A stretch of DNA of 64,000 nt from Polaribacter sp. SA4-12 (GCF_002163675.1 NZ_CP019334.1:1126001-1190000), one strand, 5' to 3'. Counted from the first letter of the stretch, positions 28,285 to 38,018 are shown. Program-made: numbers and translations. Notes: generated from the letters alone by a model not told the origin.

Positions 28285-30861
28285 ATGGACGATAATTTTT
28301 CACCAAAGGTCAGAGATGTAATTACTTTCAGTAAAGAAGAAGCGCTGCGTTTAGGGCACGAATTTATTGGAACGGAACATCTTTTACTTGGCTTAATAAG
28401 AAAAGGAGAAGGAAAAGCAATAGAAATACTAACAGCATTTGATGTTGATTTAATTTTATTGCGTAAAAAATTAGAGCAACTAAATCCCGCGAATCCTACT
28501 TTTATAGAAAGCACAGACAAACCGAGTTTACGATTAACAAGACAAGCTGAAAAAGCCTTAAAAACAACTTTTTTAGAAGCAAAGTTATATCAAAGTGATT
28601 CCATTGATACTGCACACTTATTATTGTGCATTTTAAGAAATGAGAATGACCCAACTACAAAACTGATTCATAAATATCATGTAAATTACGATGAAGCAAA
28701 ATCGCTTTATAAACAACTACATGTTGAAGAGGAAGAAGATGTAGATTTACCATCAAACCCAATTGCAGAAACACCTTCTGACGATGAGTTTCCTTCAGAA
28801 AAAACGAATCCTTTTGATCAACCTCAAAAAGGAAAAAACGTTAAAAAATCTAAAACTCCGGTGTTAGATAATTTTGGTAGAGATTTAACAGATTTAGCTA
28901 TAAAAGGAAAATTAGACCCTGTTGTTGGTAGACAAAAAGAAATTGAAAGAGTTTCTCAAATTTTAAGTAGAAGAAAGAAAAATAACCCAATGTTAATTGG
29001 TGAACCTGGTGTTGGTAAATCTGCCATTGCAGAAGGTTTAGCTTTACGTATTATTGAAAGAAAAGTGTCAAGAATTTTATTTGACAAACGTATTGTTTCT
29101 TTAGATTTAGCTAGTTTAGTTGCAGGTACAAAATATCGTGGACAGTTTGAAGAACGCATGAAAGCCTTAATGAATGAGCTTGAAAAAAATGATGATATTA
29201 TTTTATTCATAGACGAAATTCACACCATTGTTGGTGCTGGTGGAGCAACAGGTTCTTTAGATGCTTCAAACATGTTAAAACCTGCGCTTGCAAGAGGAGA
29301 AATACAATGTATTGGCGCAACTACGTTGGATGAGTTTAGAACTAATATAGAAAAAGATGGCGCTTTAGAACGTCGTTTTCAAAAGGTAATTATAGACCCA
29401 ACTTCTGTAGAAGAAACGATACAAATTTTACACAATATAAAAAGTAAATACGAAGAACATCATCATGTAGATTATACAGATGATGCTATTGAAGCTTGTG
29501 TAAAATTAACGAACAGATATATGACCGATCGTTTTCTACCAGACAAAGCTATTGATGCTTTAGATGAGGCTGGTTCTAGAATTCATATCACAAATATTGT
29601 TGTTCCTCAACAAGTAATAGAATTAGAAACTCAGTTAGCAATTATTAAAGAGCGTAAAACAAAAGCTGTAAACGGTCAAAAATATGAAGAAGCTGCCAAA
29701 TTGCGTGATGATGAAAAAAACATGGAATCTGCTTTAACTTCTGCTCAAAATCAGTGGGAAGAAGATTCTAAATTAAATAGAGAAATTGTAACAGAAGATA
29801 ATGTTGCTGAAGTAGTTTCTATGATGACAGGGATTCCTGTAAACAGAGTTGCTGAAGCAGAAACAAATAGATTACACGAATTACCACAACTAATTAAAGG
29901 AAAAGTAGTTGGGCAAGATGAAGCCGTAACCAAGGTTGTAAAAGCAATTCAACGTAATAGAGTTGGTTTAAAAGACCCAAACAAACCAATTGGTTCTTTT
30001 ATTTTCTTAGGACAAACTGGTGTTGGTAAAACACAATTGGCAAAAGTTTTAGCACGTGAATTATTCGATTCTGACGATTCTTTAATTAGAATTGACATGA
30101 GTGAATACATGGAAAAATTCGCTATTTCTCGTTTAATTGGAGCACCTCCAGGTTATGTTGGTTATGAAGAAGGTGGACAATTAACAGAAAAAGTTAGAAG
30201 AAAACCTTATTCAGTTATCTTATTAGATGAAATTGAAAAAGCACATCCAGATGTGTTTAATATGTTATTACAAATTTTAGATGACGGACATATTACTGAC
30301 AGTTTAGGTAGAAAAATCGATTTTAGAAACACCATAATAATTATGACCTCTAATATTGGAGCTCGTCAATTAAAAGACTTTGGTGGTGGTGTAGGTTTTG
30401 GTACTTCCTCTAAAAAAGAACAAGCAGATGCACATGCAAAATCTGTAATTGAAGGTGCTTTAAAGAAATCTTTTGCTCCTGAGTTTTTAAATAGAATTGA
30501 TGATGTAATTGTGTTTAATGCTTTAGAAAGAGAAGATATTCATAAAATTATAGATATTGAGCTAGATAAGTTATTACAAAGAATATCAGATTTAGGTTAT
30601 ACTTTAAACTTAAGCGAAAAAGCAAAAGATTATATAGCAGACAAAGGTTTTGATAAAAAGTACGGTGCAAGACCACTTAAAAGAGCAATACAGAAATACA
30701 TTGAAGATGCCTTGGCAGAAGAAATTGTAAATTCTAAACTCTATGAAGGTGACACTATAAATATGGATTTAGATGAGAAAGAAAACAAGCTCACTATTAA
30801 AATAAAAAAAGGTAAAAAGAAACCCGAAACAAGAACAGAGCCTGAAACAGAAACTGAATAA
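28285..30861 (+). CDS. clpC: Clp protease ATPase subunit ClpC
   Basis: The 858-residue AAA+ unfoldase has the ClpC layout: two N-terminal Clp repeats (about 5-145), first ATPase domain with [13 protein letters not shown] (about 238-250), a UVR segment [17 protein letters not shown] (about 459-475) inside the middle region, second ATPase domain with [12 protein letters not shown] (about 574), and the C-terminal ClpB D2-small domain. The UVR motif and short middle domain separate it from ClpB. It feeds proteins to ClpP. A lysine- and glutamate-rich tail ends the chain. Confidence 0.95.
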   Translation: MDDNFSPKVRDVITFSKEEALRLGHEFIGTEHLLLGLIRKGEGKAIEILTAFDVDLILLRKKLEQLNPANPTFIESTDKPSLRLTRQAEKALKTTFLEAKLYQSDSIDTAHLLLCILRNENDPTTKLIHKYHVNYDEAKSLYKQLHVEEEEDVDLPSNPIAETPSDDEFPSEKTNPFDQPQKGKNVKKSKTPVLDNFGRDLTDLAIKGKLDPVVGRQKEIERVSQILSRRKKNNPMLIGEPGVGKSAIAEGLALRIIERKVSRILFDKRIVSLDLASLVAGTKYRGQFEERMKALMNELEKNDDIILFIDEIHTIVGAGGATGSLDASNMLKPALARGEIQCIGATTLDEFRTNIEKDGALERRFQKVIIDPTSVEETIQILHNIKSKYEEHHHVDYTDDAIEACVKLTNRYMTDRFLPDKAIDALDEAGSRIHITNIVVPQQVIELETQLAIIKERKTKAVNGQKYEEAAKLRDDEKNMESALTSAQNQWEEDSKLNREIVTEDNVAEVVSMMTGIPVNRVAEAETNRLHELPQLIKGKVVGQDEAVTKVVKAIQRNRVGLKDPNKPIGSFIFLGQTGVGKTQLAKVLARELFDSDDSLIRIDMSEYMEKFAISRLIGAPPGYVGYEEGGQLTEKVRRKPYSVILLDEIEKAHPDVFNMLLQILDDGHITDSLGRKIDFRNTIIIMTSNIGARQLKDFGGGVGFGTSSKKEQADAHAKSVIEGALKKSFAPEFLNRIDDVIVFNALEREDIHKIIDIELDKLLQRISDLGYTLNLSEKAKDYIADKGFDKKYGARPLKRAIQKYIEDALAEEIVNSKLYEGDTINMDLDEKENKLTIKIKKGKKKPETRTEPETETE

Positions 30862-30863
30862 AT

Positions 30864-30896
30864 AAAAATCCCAAACGAAAGTTTGGGATTTTTTGT
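30864..30896 (+). terminator. Terminator of clpC
   Basis: AAAAATCCCAAAC, GAAA tetraloop, GTTTGGGATTTTT. Confidence 0.93.
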
Positions 30897-31000
30897 ATAA
30901 CAAAAACAATAGTTTTTACAAGTTGATTTAATGAAACCAAAAACCTAACTTAGCTACATATCTATTATTGCTCAACAAAAGCAATTCTTAAACTAATAAA

Positions 31001-31738
31001 ATGGCGCAAAATAACATGAATATCGCAGTACTTATAGATGGAGACAATATACCTTCAGCTCACGTAAAAGAAATGATGGAGGAAATTGCAAAATATGGCA
31101 ACCCAACTATTAAAAGAATCTATGGAGACTGGACGAGTCCACATTTGTCTAAATGGAAAAACTTATTGCTCCAAAACGCAATTACTCCAATTCAGCAATA
31201 CGCATATACTACAGGTAAAAACGCGACAGATTCAGCAATGATTATTGATGCAATGGATATTCTTTATTCTGAAAAAGTAGATGGCTTTTGCTTGGTTTCT
31301 AGCGATAGTGATTTTACAAAACTAGCGACTAGATTAAGAGAAGCTGGTAAACAAGTTATAGGCATTGGAGAGAAAAAAACTCCAAACCCTTTTATTGTTG
31401 CTTGTGATAAATTTATTTATATCGAAATTATTAGAAAGCAAACTGAAAGGAAAGAAAATGTTCATCAAAAAGATACAGAAAAAGACAGTGTAGATAAAAT
31501 AACATCAAAAGTTATCAAACTAATTTCCACAACTATTTCAGATTTATCAGACGAAGATGGTTGGGCGTTTTTAGGAGATGTTGGAAGTTTACTACAAAAG
31601 AAACAACCTAATTTTGACTCAAGAAATTATGGTTTCGACAAACTGACTCCATTAATTAAATCTACTGGTAAATTTGAATTAGACAAAAGAGAAACCTCTA
31701 AAAGCAGACATAAATTAGTCTATGTAAAAAACAAATAA
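31001..31738 (+). CDS. NYN-domain protein with OST-HTH/LOTUS domain
   Basis: The 245-residue protein has an N-terminal NYN (PIN-like, LabA/DUF88) nuclease fold with acidic residues Asp13/Asp15 (LIDGDN), Asp77/Asp83 (DSAMIIDAMD) and Asp102/Asp104 (SSDSDF). The C-terminal part, about 163-245, matches an OST-HTH/LOTUS RNA-binding domain (EDGWAFLGDVGSLLQKKQPN...YGFDKLTPLIKST). Such proteins are predicted RNA-binding ribonucleases. The target is unknown. It stands alone, converging on the kinase-GTPase operon. Confidence 0.88.
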   Translation: MAQNNMNIAVLIDGDNIPSAHVKEMMEEIAKYGNPTIKRIYGDWTSPHLSKWKNLLLQNAITPIQQYAYTTGKNATDSAMIIDAMDILYSEKVDGFCLVSSDSDFTKLATRLREAGKQVIGIGEKKTPNPFIVACDKFIYIEIIRKQTERKENVHQKDTEKDSVDKITSKVIKLISTTISDLSDEDGWAFLGDVGSLLQKKQPNFDSRNYGFDKLTPLIKSTGKFELDKRETSKSRHKLVYVKNK

Positions 31739-31771
31739 AAACAAGAACTTTCTTTTTAAGCCCTACTTTAA

Positions 31772-33304
31772 TTAAGCTCTTACTAAAACACTTTTAATTT
31801 TTAGTACAAAATCTGCAATTGTATAAGGTTTAGAAATTACATCAGAAAAACCTAGCTCTAAATACCTTTCAATATCTTCATTAGAAGTATTTGCTGTTAA
31901 TGCTAAAAAAGGAGTATTAGCGTTATATTTTATGAACATATTTTTTTGCTTCATTAACTCTTCACCAGTCATATTTGGCATGTTAATATCTAACAAAATA
32001 ACATCAAAATTTTCTTCCTGTATTTTAGAAAGTGCCTCTAAACCATCATTTACAAGGGTAACATTTGCTTTTTCCTTATTTAAAATATGTGAAACTATTG
32101 TTTGATTTAAAATATCATCATCAGCAACTAAAACCTTTTTATTTTTTAAATCAATATTTTTTTCTTGAAGTATTTCTTTAGCTACAAATTGTCCTATTTT
32201 AACCGTTTTAGAAAAAGGTATTTCAACAAAAAATGAGGTCCCAGCATTTAGTTCACTTTCAACAGAAATGATTCCATTCATTGCGTTAACCAAACGACTT
32301 ACGATTGCTAATCCTAAACCTGCGCCACCATGAATTCTATTATCATTCAATTCATTTTGCTGATATTCTTCAAATATTTTTAAACCTTGCTCCTTAGACA
32401 TCCCTCTACCAGTATCAGTAACTTCAAAAATAAGTTTTAGGTCATTTTTAGTTTCAGAAAGTACATTTACAAGTGCAGTAACAGTTCCTTTATCTGTAAA
32501 TTTTATAGCATTATTAATTAAATTAGCTAATATCTGTTGCATTCTTACAGCATCTCCTAAAATAAATTCTGGGATTTGTTTAGAAATTGAAAAAACAAGA
32601 CTTACATCTTCATTTGTATTTAAATGCTGAAAATCATTTTCGCAATTTTGTACAATTTCTTTGACGGAAATTTCTTCGGAAACGAGTTCTAATTTACCGG
32701 CTTCAATTCGAGATAAATCTAAAATATCATCAACAATAACTTTTAAATTTTTTCCTGCGGATGATAAGTTTTTTATGTATTTTATGACTTGATCATTTAG
32801 TGTTTCTGATGAAATCATTTCAGCATATCCAAGAATTGAATTCAAAGGATTTCTAATTTCATGACTCATCATTGCTAAAAAACGTGATTTTTCTTTATTT
32901 GCTTTATCAGCAATCTTTCTCAGTTTATCTAGCTCTATATTTTTCTCAGCAATTTCTCTTTTGATAAAGAAAATATCGTTTCTATTTTGATTAAGCTGGT
33001 CTACATATTTATAGACACTTGTTCTGTTATGAATCAAGATTTCAATAACATCATCTTTCTTAAAAAGCTCTAAATCTATATTGTATTCTTTAGATTCAGA
33101 CTCAATAACCATTCCTTCTAAAAGGAAAGATTCATTTAAAGTTAAAGCCTCTAGAGTTCCTTCTAAAAAAGGACAAGAATCGTAGATAGATTCTTGAATA
33201 GTAAATTCTGTTTTGGTAAATTTCCCTGCAACAATGTTTGTAATAACTCCTGAATAATCAGTAGTTAATTGGATAAAAACATCTTCTATTTTTGCAGGTA
33301 TCAA
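31772..33304 (-). CDS. Cytoplasmic hybrid histidine kinase
   Basis: The 510-residue protein has an N-terminal PAS-like sensor (about 1-105), a short coiled coil (105-140), HisKA with His148 (MMSHEIRNPLNS), HATPase (NLINNAIKFTDKG, DTGRGM, GAGLGLAIV) and a C-terminal receiver with Asp439 (VILLDINMPNMTGEE). No signal peptide or membrane helix is present, so it senses inside the cell. It is the last gene of a four-gene operon and starts 6 nt after the GTPase gene, so I infer that the GTPase or its partner tunes kinase activity. The final output is not encoded here. Confidence 0.92.
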   Translation of the reverse strand: MIPAKIEDVFIQLTTDYSGVITNIVAGKFTKTEFTIQESIYDSCPFLEGTLEALTLNESFLLEGMVIESESKEYNIDLELFKKDDVIEILIHNRTSVYKYVDQLNQNRNDIFFIKREIAEKNIELDKLRKIADKANKEKSRFLAMMSHEIRNPLNSILGYAEMISSETLNDQVIKYIKNLSSAGKNLKVIVDDILDLSRIEAGKLELVSEEISVKEIVQNCENDFQHLNTNEDVSLVFSISKQIPEFILGDAVRMQQILANLINNAIKFTDKGTVTALVNVLSETKNDLKLIFEVTDTGRGMSKEQGLKIFEEYQQNELNDNRIHGGAGLGLAIVSRLVNAMNGIISVESELNAGTSFFVEIPFSKTVKIGQFVAKEILQEKNIDLKNKKVLVADDDILNQTIVSHILNKEKANVTLVNDGLEALSKIQEENFDVILLDINMPNMTGEELMKQKNMFIKYNANTPFLALTANTSNEDIERYLELGFSDVISKPYTIADFVLKIKSVLVRA

Positions 33305-33310
33305 TAAGTC

Positions 33311-33796
33311 TTATTTTAAAGCTTGGGTTGTTAATTGCATAAAAGCATCTGCTACATTTTCATCATCTTTCGCACTGGTAATCAAATCAATATCAATAGA
33401 AATTTTCTGTAAAACATTTTCTAATTCTTCTTCAGAAAGTAAATCTTTTTTATTACCAACAATCGTAATATTCTTTAAACCAGAAAGTTCTTTAACCATC
33501 TTAAGATTTTCATCAATAGTTAAATAGGTTTCTTCTCTGCTTAAATCAAAAACAAACATTGCTGCACTAGATCCTAAAAAGTAGGCTTTGGGTATTTTTT
33601 CGCTACCACTTGTACCAGCAACATCCCAAATCATTAATTTAATAGTTTCATTTTTATACTCAACTACTTTCTTACTTACTCTAACACCAATTGTACTAAT
33701 GTAATCTTCAGAAAATTCGTTTAAAACGAATCTTCTAATTAATGAAGTTTTACCAACACCAAAATTACCAACAAGTAGTACTTTTTTTGCAATCAT
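33311..33796 (-). CDS. Ras-like small GTPase
   Basis: The 161-residue protein is a stand-alone Ras/Rab-type GTPase. It has G1 GNFGVGKTS (10-18), G2 Thr35 in STIGVRV, G3 WDVAGTSG (57-64), G4 NKKD (115-118) and G5 SAK (141-143). The residue that is the catalytic Gln in WDTAGQ proteins is Thr62 here, so intrinsic hydrolysis is probably slow or needs a partner. No C-terminal lipidation cysteine or membrane helix is visible. It lies 12 nt after the 270-residue gene and 6 nt before the kinase gene. This arrangement resembles bacterial GTPase/regulator modules of the MglA/MglB kind, but the sequence looks closer to Rab/Ras than to MglA. Confidence 0.9.
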   Translation of the reverse strand: MIAKKVLLVGNFGVGKTSLIRRFVLNEFSEDYISTIGVRVSKKVVEYKNETIKLMIWDVAGTSGSEKIPKAYFLGSSAAMFVFDLSREETYLTIDENLKMVKELSGLKNITIVGNKKDLLSEEELENVLQKISIDIDLITSAKDDENVADAFMQLTTQALK

Positions 33797-33808
33797 AAAA
33801 TATAATGA

Positions 33809-34621
33809 TTATTCCTTTTCGATTAATTCTTTAAGTATCAGCTCATTTAAACGCTCTTCTTCAGACAAATAAGAACGATCTCTTAAAATGGTTTCTGATA
33901 AATTACTTATATTCTCTGACAATTCTTCCTTTAATTCTTCTGTTAATACCCCAGAAGTTGCAATGGCAATATAAATGGTTTTATAGTTTCTGATGGATAA
34001 CTGAAAAGTTTCAAATTTAATACTCTCTAAATCTTGTCCTTCTTTAGAAAAAGCATCTTCTGCAAAAGATTTAATAGCAGTTAACATACCAGAAATCATA
34101 TCTTTATCTGCAATACTACCTCTAGAGTAACTACCAGAAAGTATACCAGAATCTTTCTCTATAATAAAAACTTCTTCTACAACAAACTCAAAAACTTCTT
34201 CTAAAACAATACCTGAATCATTTCTTTTTCCTTTAAAATATCTTTTAAGAATTTCTTTAAAAGAGAATTTTTCTTTGATCGTTTTATTAATACTATCAGA
34301 CAATTTGGTAATTTCTGCCACAATAAATTTCTTAACCATTTTACCCATAATTGGGTACAAGGCTTCTACAACTTCGTCTTGAGAGTCTCTAATTTGAATT
34401 TTAATAGTTTCTGTAATTGTATCCCCAAAATATTCTGGAAAATTTTCACGAAGGTCTAAGATTTTCTCATCTATAAGAGGATTAACACTTTTAGATAATT
34501 TTTCTCTTATAATAATTTCTTGACTAAGTGAATCAAACTTTTCTCTATCTTCAGCTAATAAAAGATCTCTGAGCAACTCAAAACGATTGTCTTTATTGTT
34601 ATCTGCAGGTGTTTTTTTCAT
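33809..34621 (-). CDS. GTPase-operon protein, possible roadblock/longin-like half
   Basis: The 270-residue soluble protein has a helical first half (1-145; RDSQDEVVEALYPIMGKMVK) and a mixed alpha/beta second half (about 146-245; EEVFIIEKDSGILSGSYSRG, a helix, then LESIKFETFQLSIRNYKTIY and IAIATSG). The second half has a strand-helix-strand order that recalls roadblock/longin domains. It also recalls a segment I associate with some OmpA-family proteins, although no OmpA peptidoglycan-binding domain or signal peptide is present. Its place directly before a small GTPase fits a GAP, exchange or scaffold role. This is inference. Confidence 0.6.
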   Translation of the reverse strand: MKKTPADNNKDNRFELLRDLLLAEDREKFDSLSQEIIIREKLSKSVNPLIDEKILDLRENFPEYFGDTITETIKIQIRDSQDEVVEALYPIMGKMVKKFIVAEITKLSDSINKTIKEKFSFKEILKRYFKGKRNDSGIVLEEVFEFVVEEVFIIEKDSGILSGSYSRGSIADKDMISGMLTAIKSFAEDAFSKEGQDLESIKFETFQLSIRNYKTIYIAIATSGVLTEELKEELSENISNLSETILRDRSYLSEEERLNELILKELIEKE

Positions 34622-34975
34622 CTATTCTTGCAACATCAATGCAATTTTCTCTAAAGCTTTACCAAGTTTTTTTCTATCTGTTTTTTCATCATCTAAATCA
34701 GCCAATTTTTTATCTAAATCATCATTTAAGTCTTGAAACTTATGATCCATCAAACTTTCTAAATCAGCTAATTTGTTTTCAATATTTGTAACAGATTCTG
34801 ATAAATTTTTATTCGTTTGATCTTTAAGTGTTTTAATTTGATCGTAAACATCAGCAAACTCAGTACTATATTGCACCATATTTTCACCGAAAATCAATTC
34901 CCTTACGGCTGCAATTCTATCTACCTCTTTTTGACTTTCAACTACAGGTTGTTTTTTTTCTGAATTTTTTTCCAT
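34622..34975 (-). CDS. Coiled-coil protein, first gene of the GTPase operon
   Basis: The 117-residue protein has a charged N-terminus and a long predicted coiled coil (about 45-112; KLADLESLMDHKFQDLNDDL), ending in ALEKIALMLQE. I recognise no family. Its stop codon is followed immediately by the ATG of the next gene, which implies translational coupling. It is probably a structural or adaptor partner of the 270-residue protein. Confidence 0.75.
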   Translation of the reverse strand: MEKNSEKKQPVVESQKEVDRIAAVRELIFGENMVQYSTEFADVYDQIKTLKDQTNKNLSESVTNIENKLADLESLMDHKFQDLNDDLDKKLADLDDEKTDRKKLGKALEKIALMLQE

Positions 34976-35018
34976 TTATACTAAAAGTTGGTTATTATAA
35001 GTAATTGTTATGTTGTTT

Positions 35019-35045
35019 AGAAGTACTTAAAAATTAAGCACTTCT
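35019..35045. promoter_or_regulatory. Inverted repeat at the start of the GTPase-operon transcript
   Basis: AGAAGTACTTAA (35019-35030), AAA, TTAAGCACTTCT (35034-35045): a 12-bp near-perfect inverted repeat with one mismatch. It begins 3 nt downstream of the -7 element, so it overlaps the predicted transcription start. It lacks a T run on either strand. It is either an operator or a 5' stem-loop. Confidence 0.5.
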
Positions 35046-35047
35046 AA

Positions 35048-35055
35048 CAAATATA
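35048..35055 (-). promoter_or_regulatory. -7 element of the GTPase operon
   Basis: On the minus strand, TATATTTG is an exact TAnnTTTG match 72 nt before the first start codon. The -33 element is not recognisable. Confidence 0.55.
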
Positions 35056-35079
35056 CATTAAAATCTAGTTTATAAAAAT

Positions 35080-35862
35080 CTAAACGGTAATTTTTAGGCC
35101 ATCAAAAGCTAAAAAAACGTTATTTGGCAGTGTTTTAGATACAGCTTCATGAAAACCTAACATATGACTTATATGTGTAAAATAGGCTTTTTTAGGCTTA
35201 ATTTCTGCTACAAAATCTAAAGCTTCCTGCAGATTAAAATGTGTAGGATGTTCGGCTATTCTTAACGCGTTTACAACTAAAACATCTAAGTTTTCTAGTT
35301 TTCGTTTTTCTTCATCAGAAATCGATTTTACATCTGTTAAATAAGCAAAATCAGCAAATCTATAAGCTGTAATAGGAATGTTTCCATGTATAACTTCTAT
35401 TGGCGTAACTTCTAAATCATCAACAATAAAAGGAGTTTTACCTATCACTTTTGGTAAAACACTTGGCGCTCCTGGATACCTATTTTCTAACTTAAAAATA
35501 TATTCAAATCGCTTTTCTAGACTTAGTAAAGTTCTCTGATTTAAATAAATAGGCATCTCTCCTATTTTATAACAAAAAGCTCTTAAATCGTCTAACCCTC
35601 CAATATGATCTGCATGTTCATGTGTAAAAAAAACACCATTTAAAGAGTGCACATTTTCTCTTAATATTTGTTGTCTAAAGTCTAAACTACAATCTACCGT
35701 GTAAGAAACATCATCCCAGGAAATTAAAATAGACGACCTTAATCTCTTATCTTTTAAGTCTTTAGACAAGCAAACTGGATCATCATTTGCTATCATAGGA
35801 ATTCCTTGAGAAGTACCTGTTCCTAAAAAGGTAATATTAAGTTGTTTCTTGGTAAAGTTCAT
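35080..35862 (-). CDS. MBL-fold metallo-hydrolase, PhnP-like
   Basis: The 260-residue protein has the metallo-beta-lactamase fold with GTGTSQGIP near the N-terminus and metal ligands His81, His83, Asp85 and His86 in THEHADHIGG. Later ligands are probably in PIEVIHG and YLTDVKS, and the chain has C-terminal FTHISHML. This set matches the PhnP group of cyclic-phosphate phosphodiesterases. No phn genes are nearby, so the substrate is open. The ATG lies 5 nt after a -7 element. Confidence 0.85.
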   Translation of the reverse strand: MNFTKKQLNITFLGTGTSQGIPMIANDDPVCLSKDLKDKRLRSSILISWDDVSYTVDCSLDFRQQILRENVHSLNGVFFTHEHADHIGGLDDLRAFCYKIGEMPIYLNQRTLLSLEKRFEYIFKLENRYPGAPSVLPKVIGKTPFIVDDLEVTPIEVIHGNIPITAYRFADFAYLTDVKSISDEEKRKLENLDVLVVNALRIAEHPTHFNLQEALDFVAEIKPKKAYFTHISHMLGFHEAVSKTLPNNVFLAFDGLKITV

Positions 35863-35867
35863 TAGAA

Positions 35868-35875
35868 CAAAAATA
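35868..35875 (-). promoter_or_regulatory. -7 element of the MBL gene, leaderless type
   Basis: On the minus strand, TATTTTTG ends 5 nt before the ATG at 35862, which predicts a leaderless or nearly leaderless transcript. Confidence 0.55.
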
Positions 35876-35884
35876 ACATAAAAA

Positions 35885-35916
35885 TTGACTGATAGCAGTC
35901 TATTTTAGTACATTTG
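35885..35916 (+). promoter_or_regulatory. Promoter of the gene at 35939
   Basis: TTG (35885-35887), a 21-nt spacer and TACATTTG (35909-35916). It is back to back with the MBL promoter in a 76-bp gap. Confidence 0.7.
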
Positions 35917-35938
35917 TTTAAACGTTAAACAGTAATAC

Positions 35939-37393
35939 ATGGCAATTTCTTTAAAAGGAGACAAAATAATTAGTAATGTACCTACAACTAAAAATAAGGC
36001 GCTAAGAATTAATTTAAACACAGATATTTACGGAACTTTTGCCGAAATTGGAGCAGGACAAGAAACTGCTCGTAATTTCTTTAGATCTGGTGCTGCTTCT
36101 GGAACCATTGCAAAAGCAATGAGTGCTTATGATAAAGATTTTTCTGATGCAATTTATGGTACCGAAGAAGATAATCGCTATGTAACACAACCACGTTTGA
36201 AAAAAATGTTAGGTCATGAAATTGACTTAATGGAAGACCGTTTAAGCAGACAAAAACATCCTGATAAATTATTTTTTAGTTATGCAAATACGGTAACAAC
36301 TATCGATTTTGCTAAAAAATTTAAAGGTCATGGTTGGGTTGGTATTCGTTTTCAACTAGATCCTTTAGAGGATTATAATGAAATTGTTTTACACTTACGT
36401 TTTAAAGAAACAGATGCTCGTTTACAACAAGAAACCTTAGGTATTTTAGGTGTAAATTTAATTTACGGTGCATTTTATTTAAATGATAATCCTAAAGATT
36501 TAGTAAAATCTTTTTATGATAATCTAAATAATGACCAGTTAGAAATTGATATGATAAATTTCTCTGGACCTCGTTTTATGTATGTAGACAATCGTTTAAT
36601 GAGCTTACAATTGCTTAAAAACGGTATGACAAATGCAGTAATGTTTGGACCTGATGGAAACAACCTTTTACCTGCACAAGTCCTTTATAAGAAAAATATT
36701 CTTACGCTTCGTGGTAGCTTTAGACCTGTTACTATGGTAAATATGGACATGTTTGAAAAATCTAAACAACTCTTTTTAGCAGAAAAAAAAGTTGAAGAGC
36801 ATAAAACTAAAGTCATATTTGAAATTACATTAAGTAACCTTACATCTGAAGGAAAAATTAATGAAAGAGATTTTCTAGATAGAGCAGAATTATTATGTTC
36901 TCTTGGTCAAAATGTAATGATTACTAACTTTCAACAGTATTTTAAATTAGTTGAATACTTTAGTGAATTTACTAAAGAGAGAATGGCATTAGCAATGGGT
37001 GCACAAAACCTTGTACAAATCTTTGACGAAAAATATTATCGTAATTTAAGTGGAGGAATTTTAGAAGCTTTTGGAAAATTATTCTACAAAGACTTAAAAG
37101 TATATATGTATCCTTCTCACGACCCTGTTACAGGAGAGTATATTACTAGTGACAACCTAATAGTTCACCCAAGAATGAAAGAATTATACAAATTCTTTAA
37201 ACACAATGGTAAACTTGTAGATATTGATGTAACTAATAAAGAAATTCTTGATATCTTTTCTAGAACTGTCTTAAAAATGATCGTTAAAGGAGAAGAAGGT
37301 TGGGAAGAAATGCTGCCAGAAGGAATTTCTGAAATAATTAAGCAAAAAAGGCTTTTTGGTTACTCAAGACCAAGAATAAAAAATAAACGTTAA
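35939..37393 (+). CDS. Conserved Bacteroidota protein of unknown function
   Basis: The 484-residue soluble protein is full of well-ordered sequence (NTDIYGTFAEIGAGQETARN near the N-terminus, KLFFSYANTVTT, KFKGHGWVGIRFQ, MFGPDGNNLLPAQVLYKK, GSFRPVTMVNMDM, MALAMGAQNL). I have met such proteins labelled as nicotinate-nucleotide adenylyltransferase in public annotation, but I see no HxGH nucleotidyl-transfer motif and would not transfer that name. It is transcribed alone from a good promoter ahead of the sigma operon. High local conservation of Gly/Asn-rich loops suggests an enzyme. Confidence 0.7.
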   Translation: MAISLKGDKIISNVPTTKNKALRINLNTDIYGTFAEIGAGQETARNFFRSGAASGTIAKAMSAYDKDFSDAIYGTEEDNRYVTQPRLKKMLGHEIDLMEDRLSRQKHPDKLFFSYANTVTTIDFAKKFKGHGWVGIRFQLDPLEDYNEIVLHLRFKETDARLQQETLGILGVNLIYGAFYLNDNPKDLVKSFYDNLNNDQLEIDMINFSGPRFMYVDNRLMSLQLLKNGMTNAVMFGPDGNNLLPAQVLYKKNILTLRGSFRPVTMVNMDMFEKSKQLFLAEKKVEEHKTKVIFEITLSNLTSEGKINERDFLDRAELLCSLGQNVMITNFQQYFKLVEYFSEFTKERMALAMGAQNLVQIFDEKYYRNLSGGILEAFGKLFYKDLKVYMYPSHDPVTGEYITSDNLIVHPRMKELYKFFKHNGKLVDIDVTNKEILDIFSRTVLKMIVKGEEGWEEMLPEGISEIIKQKRLFGYSRPRIKNKR

Positions 37394-37436
37394 ACCTTTT
37401 TACATTTATTGAGTCTAAAATTCATAAACTATATAG

Positions 37437-37985
37437 TTGACAGATGAAACTCTTTTAATAGAACAATTAAAAAATGTTCAGACTAAAGAAAAAGCGTTCA
37501 GAGAATTAATAACACTCTATAAAGAACGCCTGTATTGGCATATTCGTAAAATTGTGATATCTCATGATGATACAGATGATGTGCTACAAAACACATTTAT
37601 CAAGATTTTTAAAAACATTGATAAATTTAATCAAGAAAGCAAGTTGTTTTCTTGGATGTACAGAATTGCAACAAATGAATCTATTACTTTTATCAATAAA
37701 AGAGCAAAACAACGAAATGTAGATATTACAGATTATCAGCAAGAATTAGCTTCTACTTTAGCTAGTGACGATTTTTTTACTGGTGATGAAATTCAACTTA
37801 TTTTACAAAAAGCAATTGCTACTTTGCCACAAAAACAGCAACTCGTTTTTAACATGAAATACTTTGAGGAATTAAAATACAATGAAATGTCTGAGATTTT
37901 AGAAACATCCGTCGGAGCATTGAAAGCCTCTTATTTTCATGCAGTTAAAAAAATTGAACAGTATATAAAAAACAGAACAAATTAA
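37437..37985 (+). CDS. ECF-type RNA polymerase sigma factor
   Basis: The 182-residue protein has sigma region 2 (RLYWHIRKIVISHDDTDDVL, FIKIFKNIDKF, LFSWMYRIATNE) and region 4 (LPQKQQLVFNMKYFEELKYN, EMSEILETSVGALKASYFHA). The frame starts at TTG 37437, encoding M-TDETLLIEQL. No in-frame ATG gives a complete region 2, so TTG initiation is likely. It heads a three-gene operon with a membrane anti-sigma-like protein and a periplasmic protein. Confidence 0.93.
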   Translation: MTDETLLIEQLKNVQTKEKAFRELITLYKERLYWHIRKIVISHDDTDDVLQNTFIKIFKNIDKFNQESKLFSWMYRIATNESITFINKRAKQRNVDITDYQQELASTLASDDFFTGDEIQLILQKAIATLPQKQQLVFNMKYFEELKYNEMSEILETSVGALKASYFHAVKKIEQYIKNRTN

Positions 37986-38018
37986 ACCTTTCAATAAAAA
38001 AAAGGTCTAAATAGTATC

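Noticed and set aside
35939..37393. Nicotinate-nucleotide adenylyltransferase label for this protein
   Set aside because: No HxGH or ISSTxxR-type motif is visible, and the length of 484 residues does not fit NadD.
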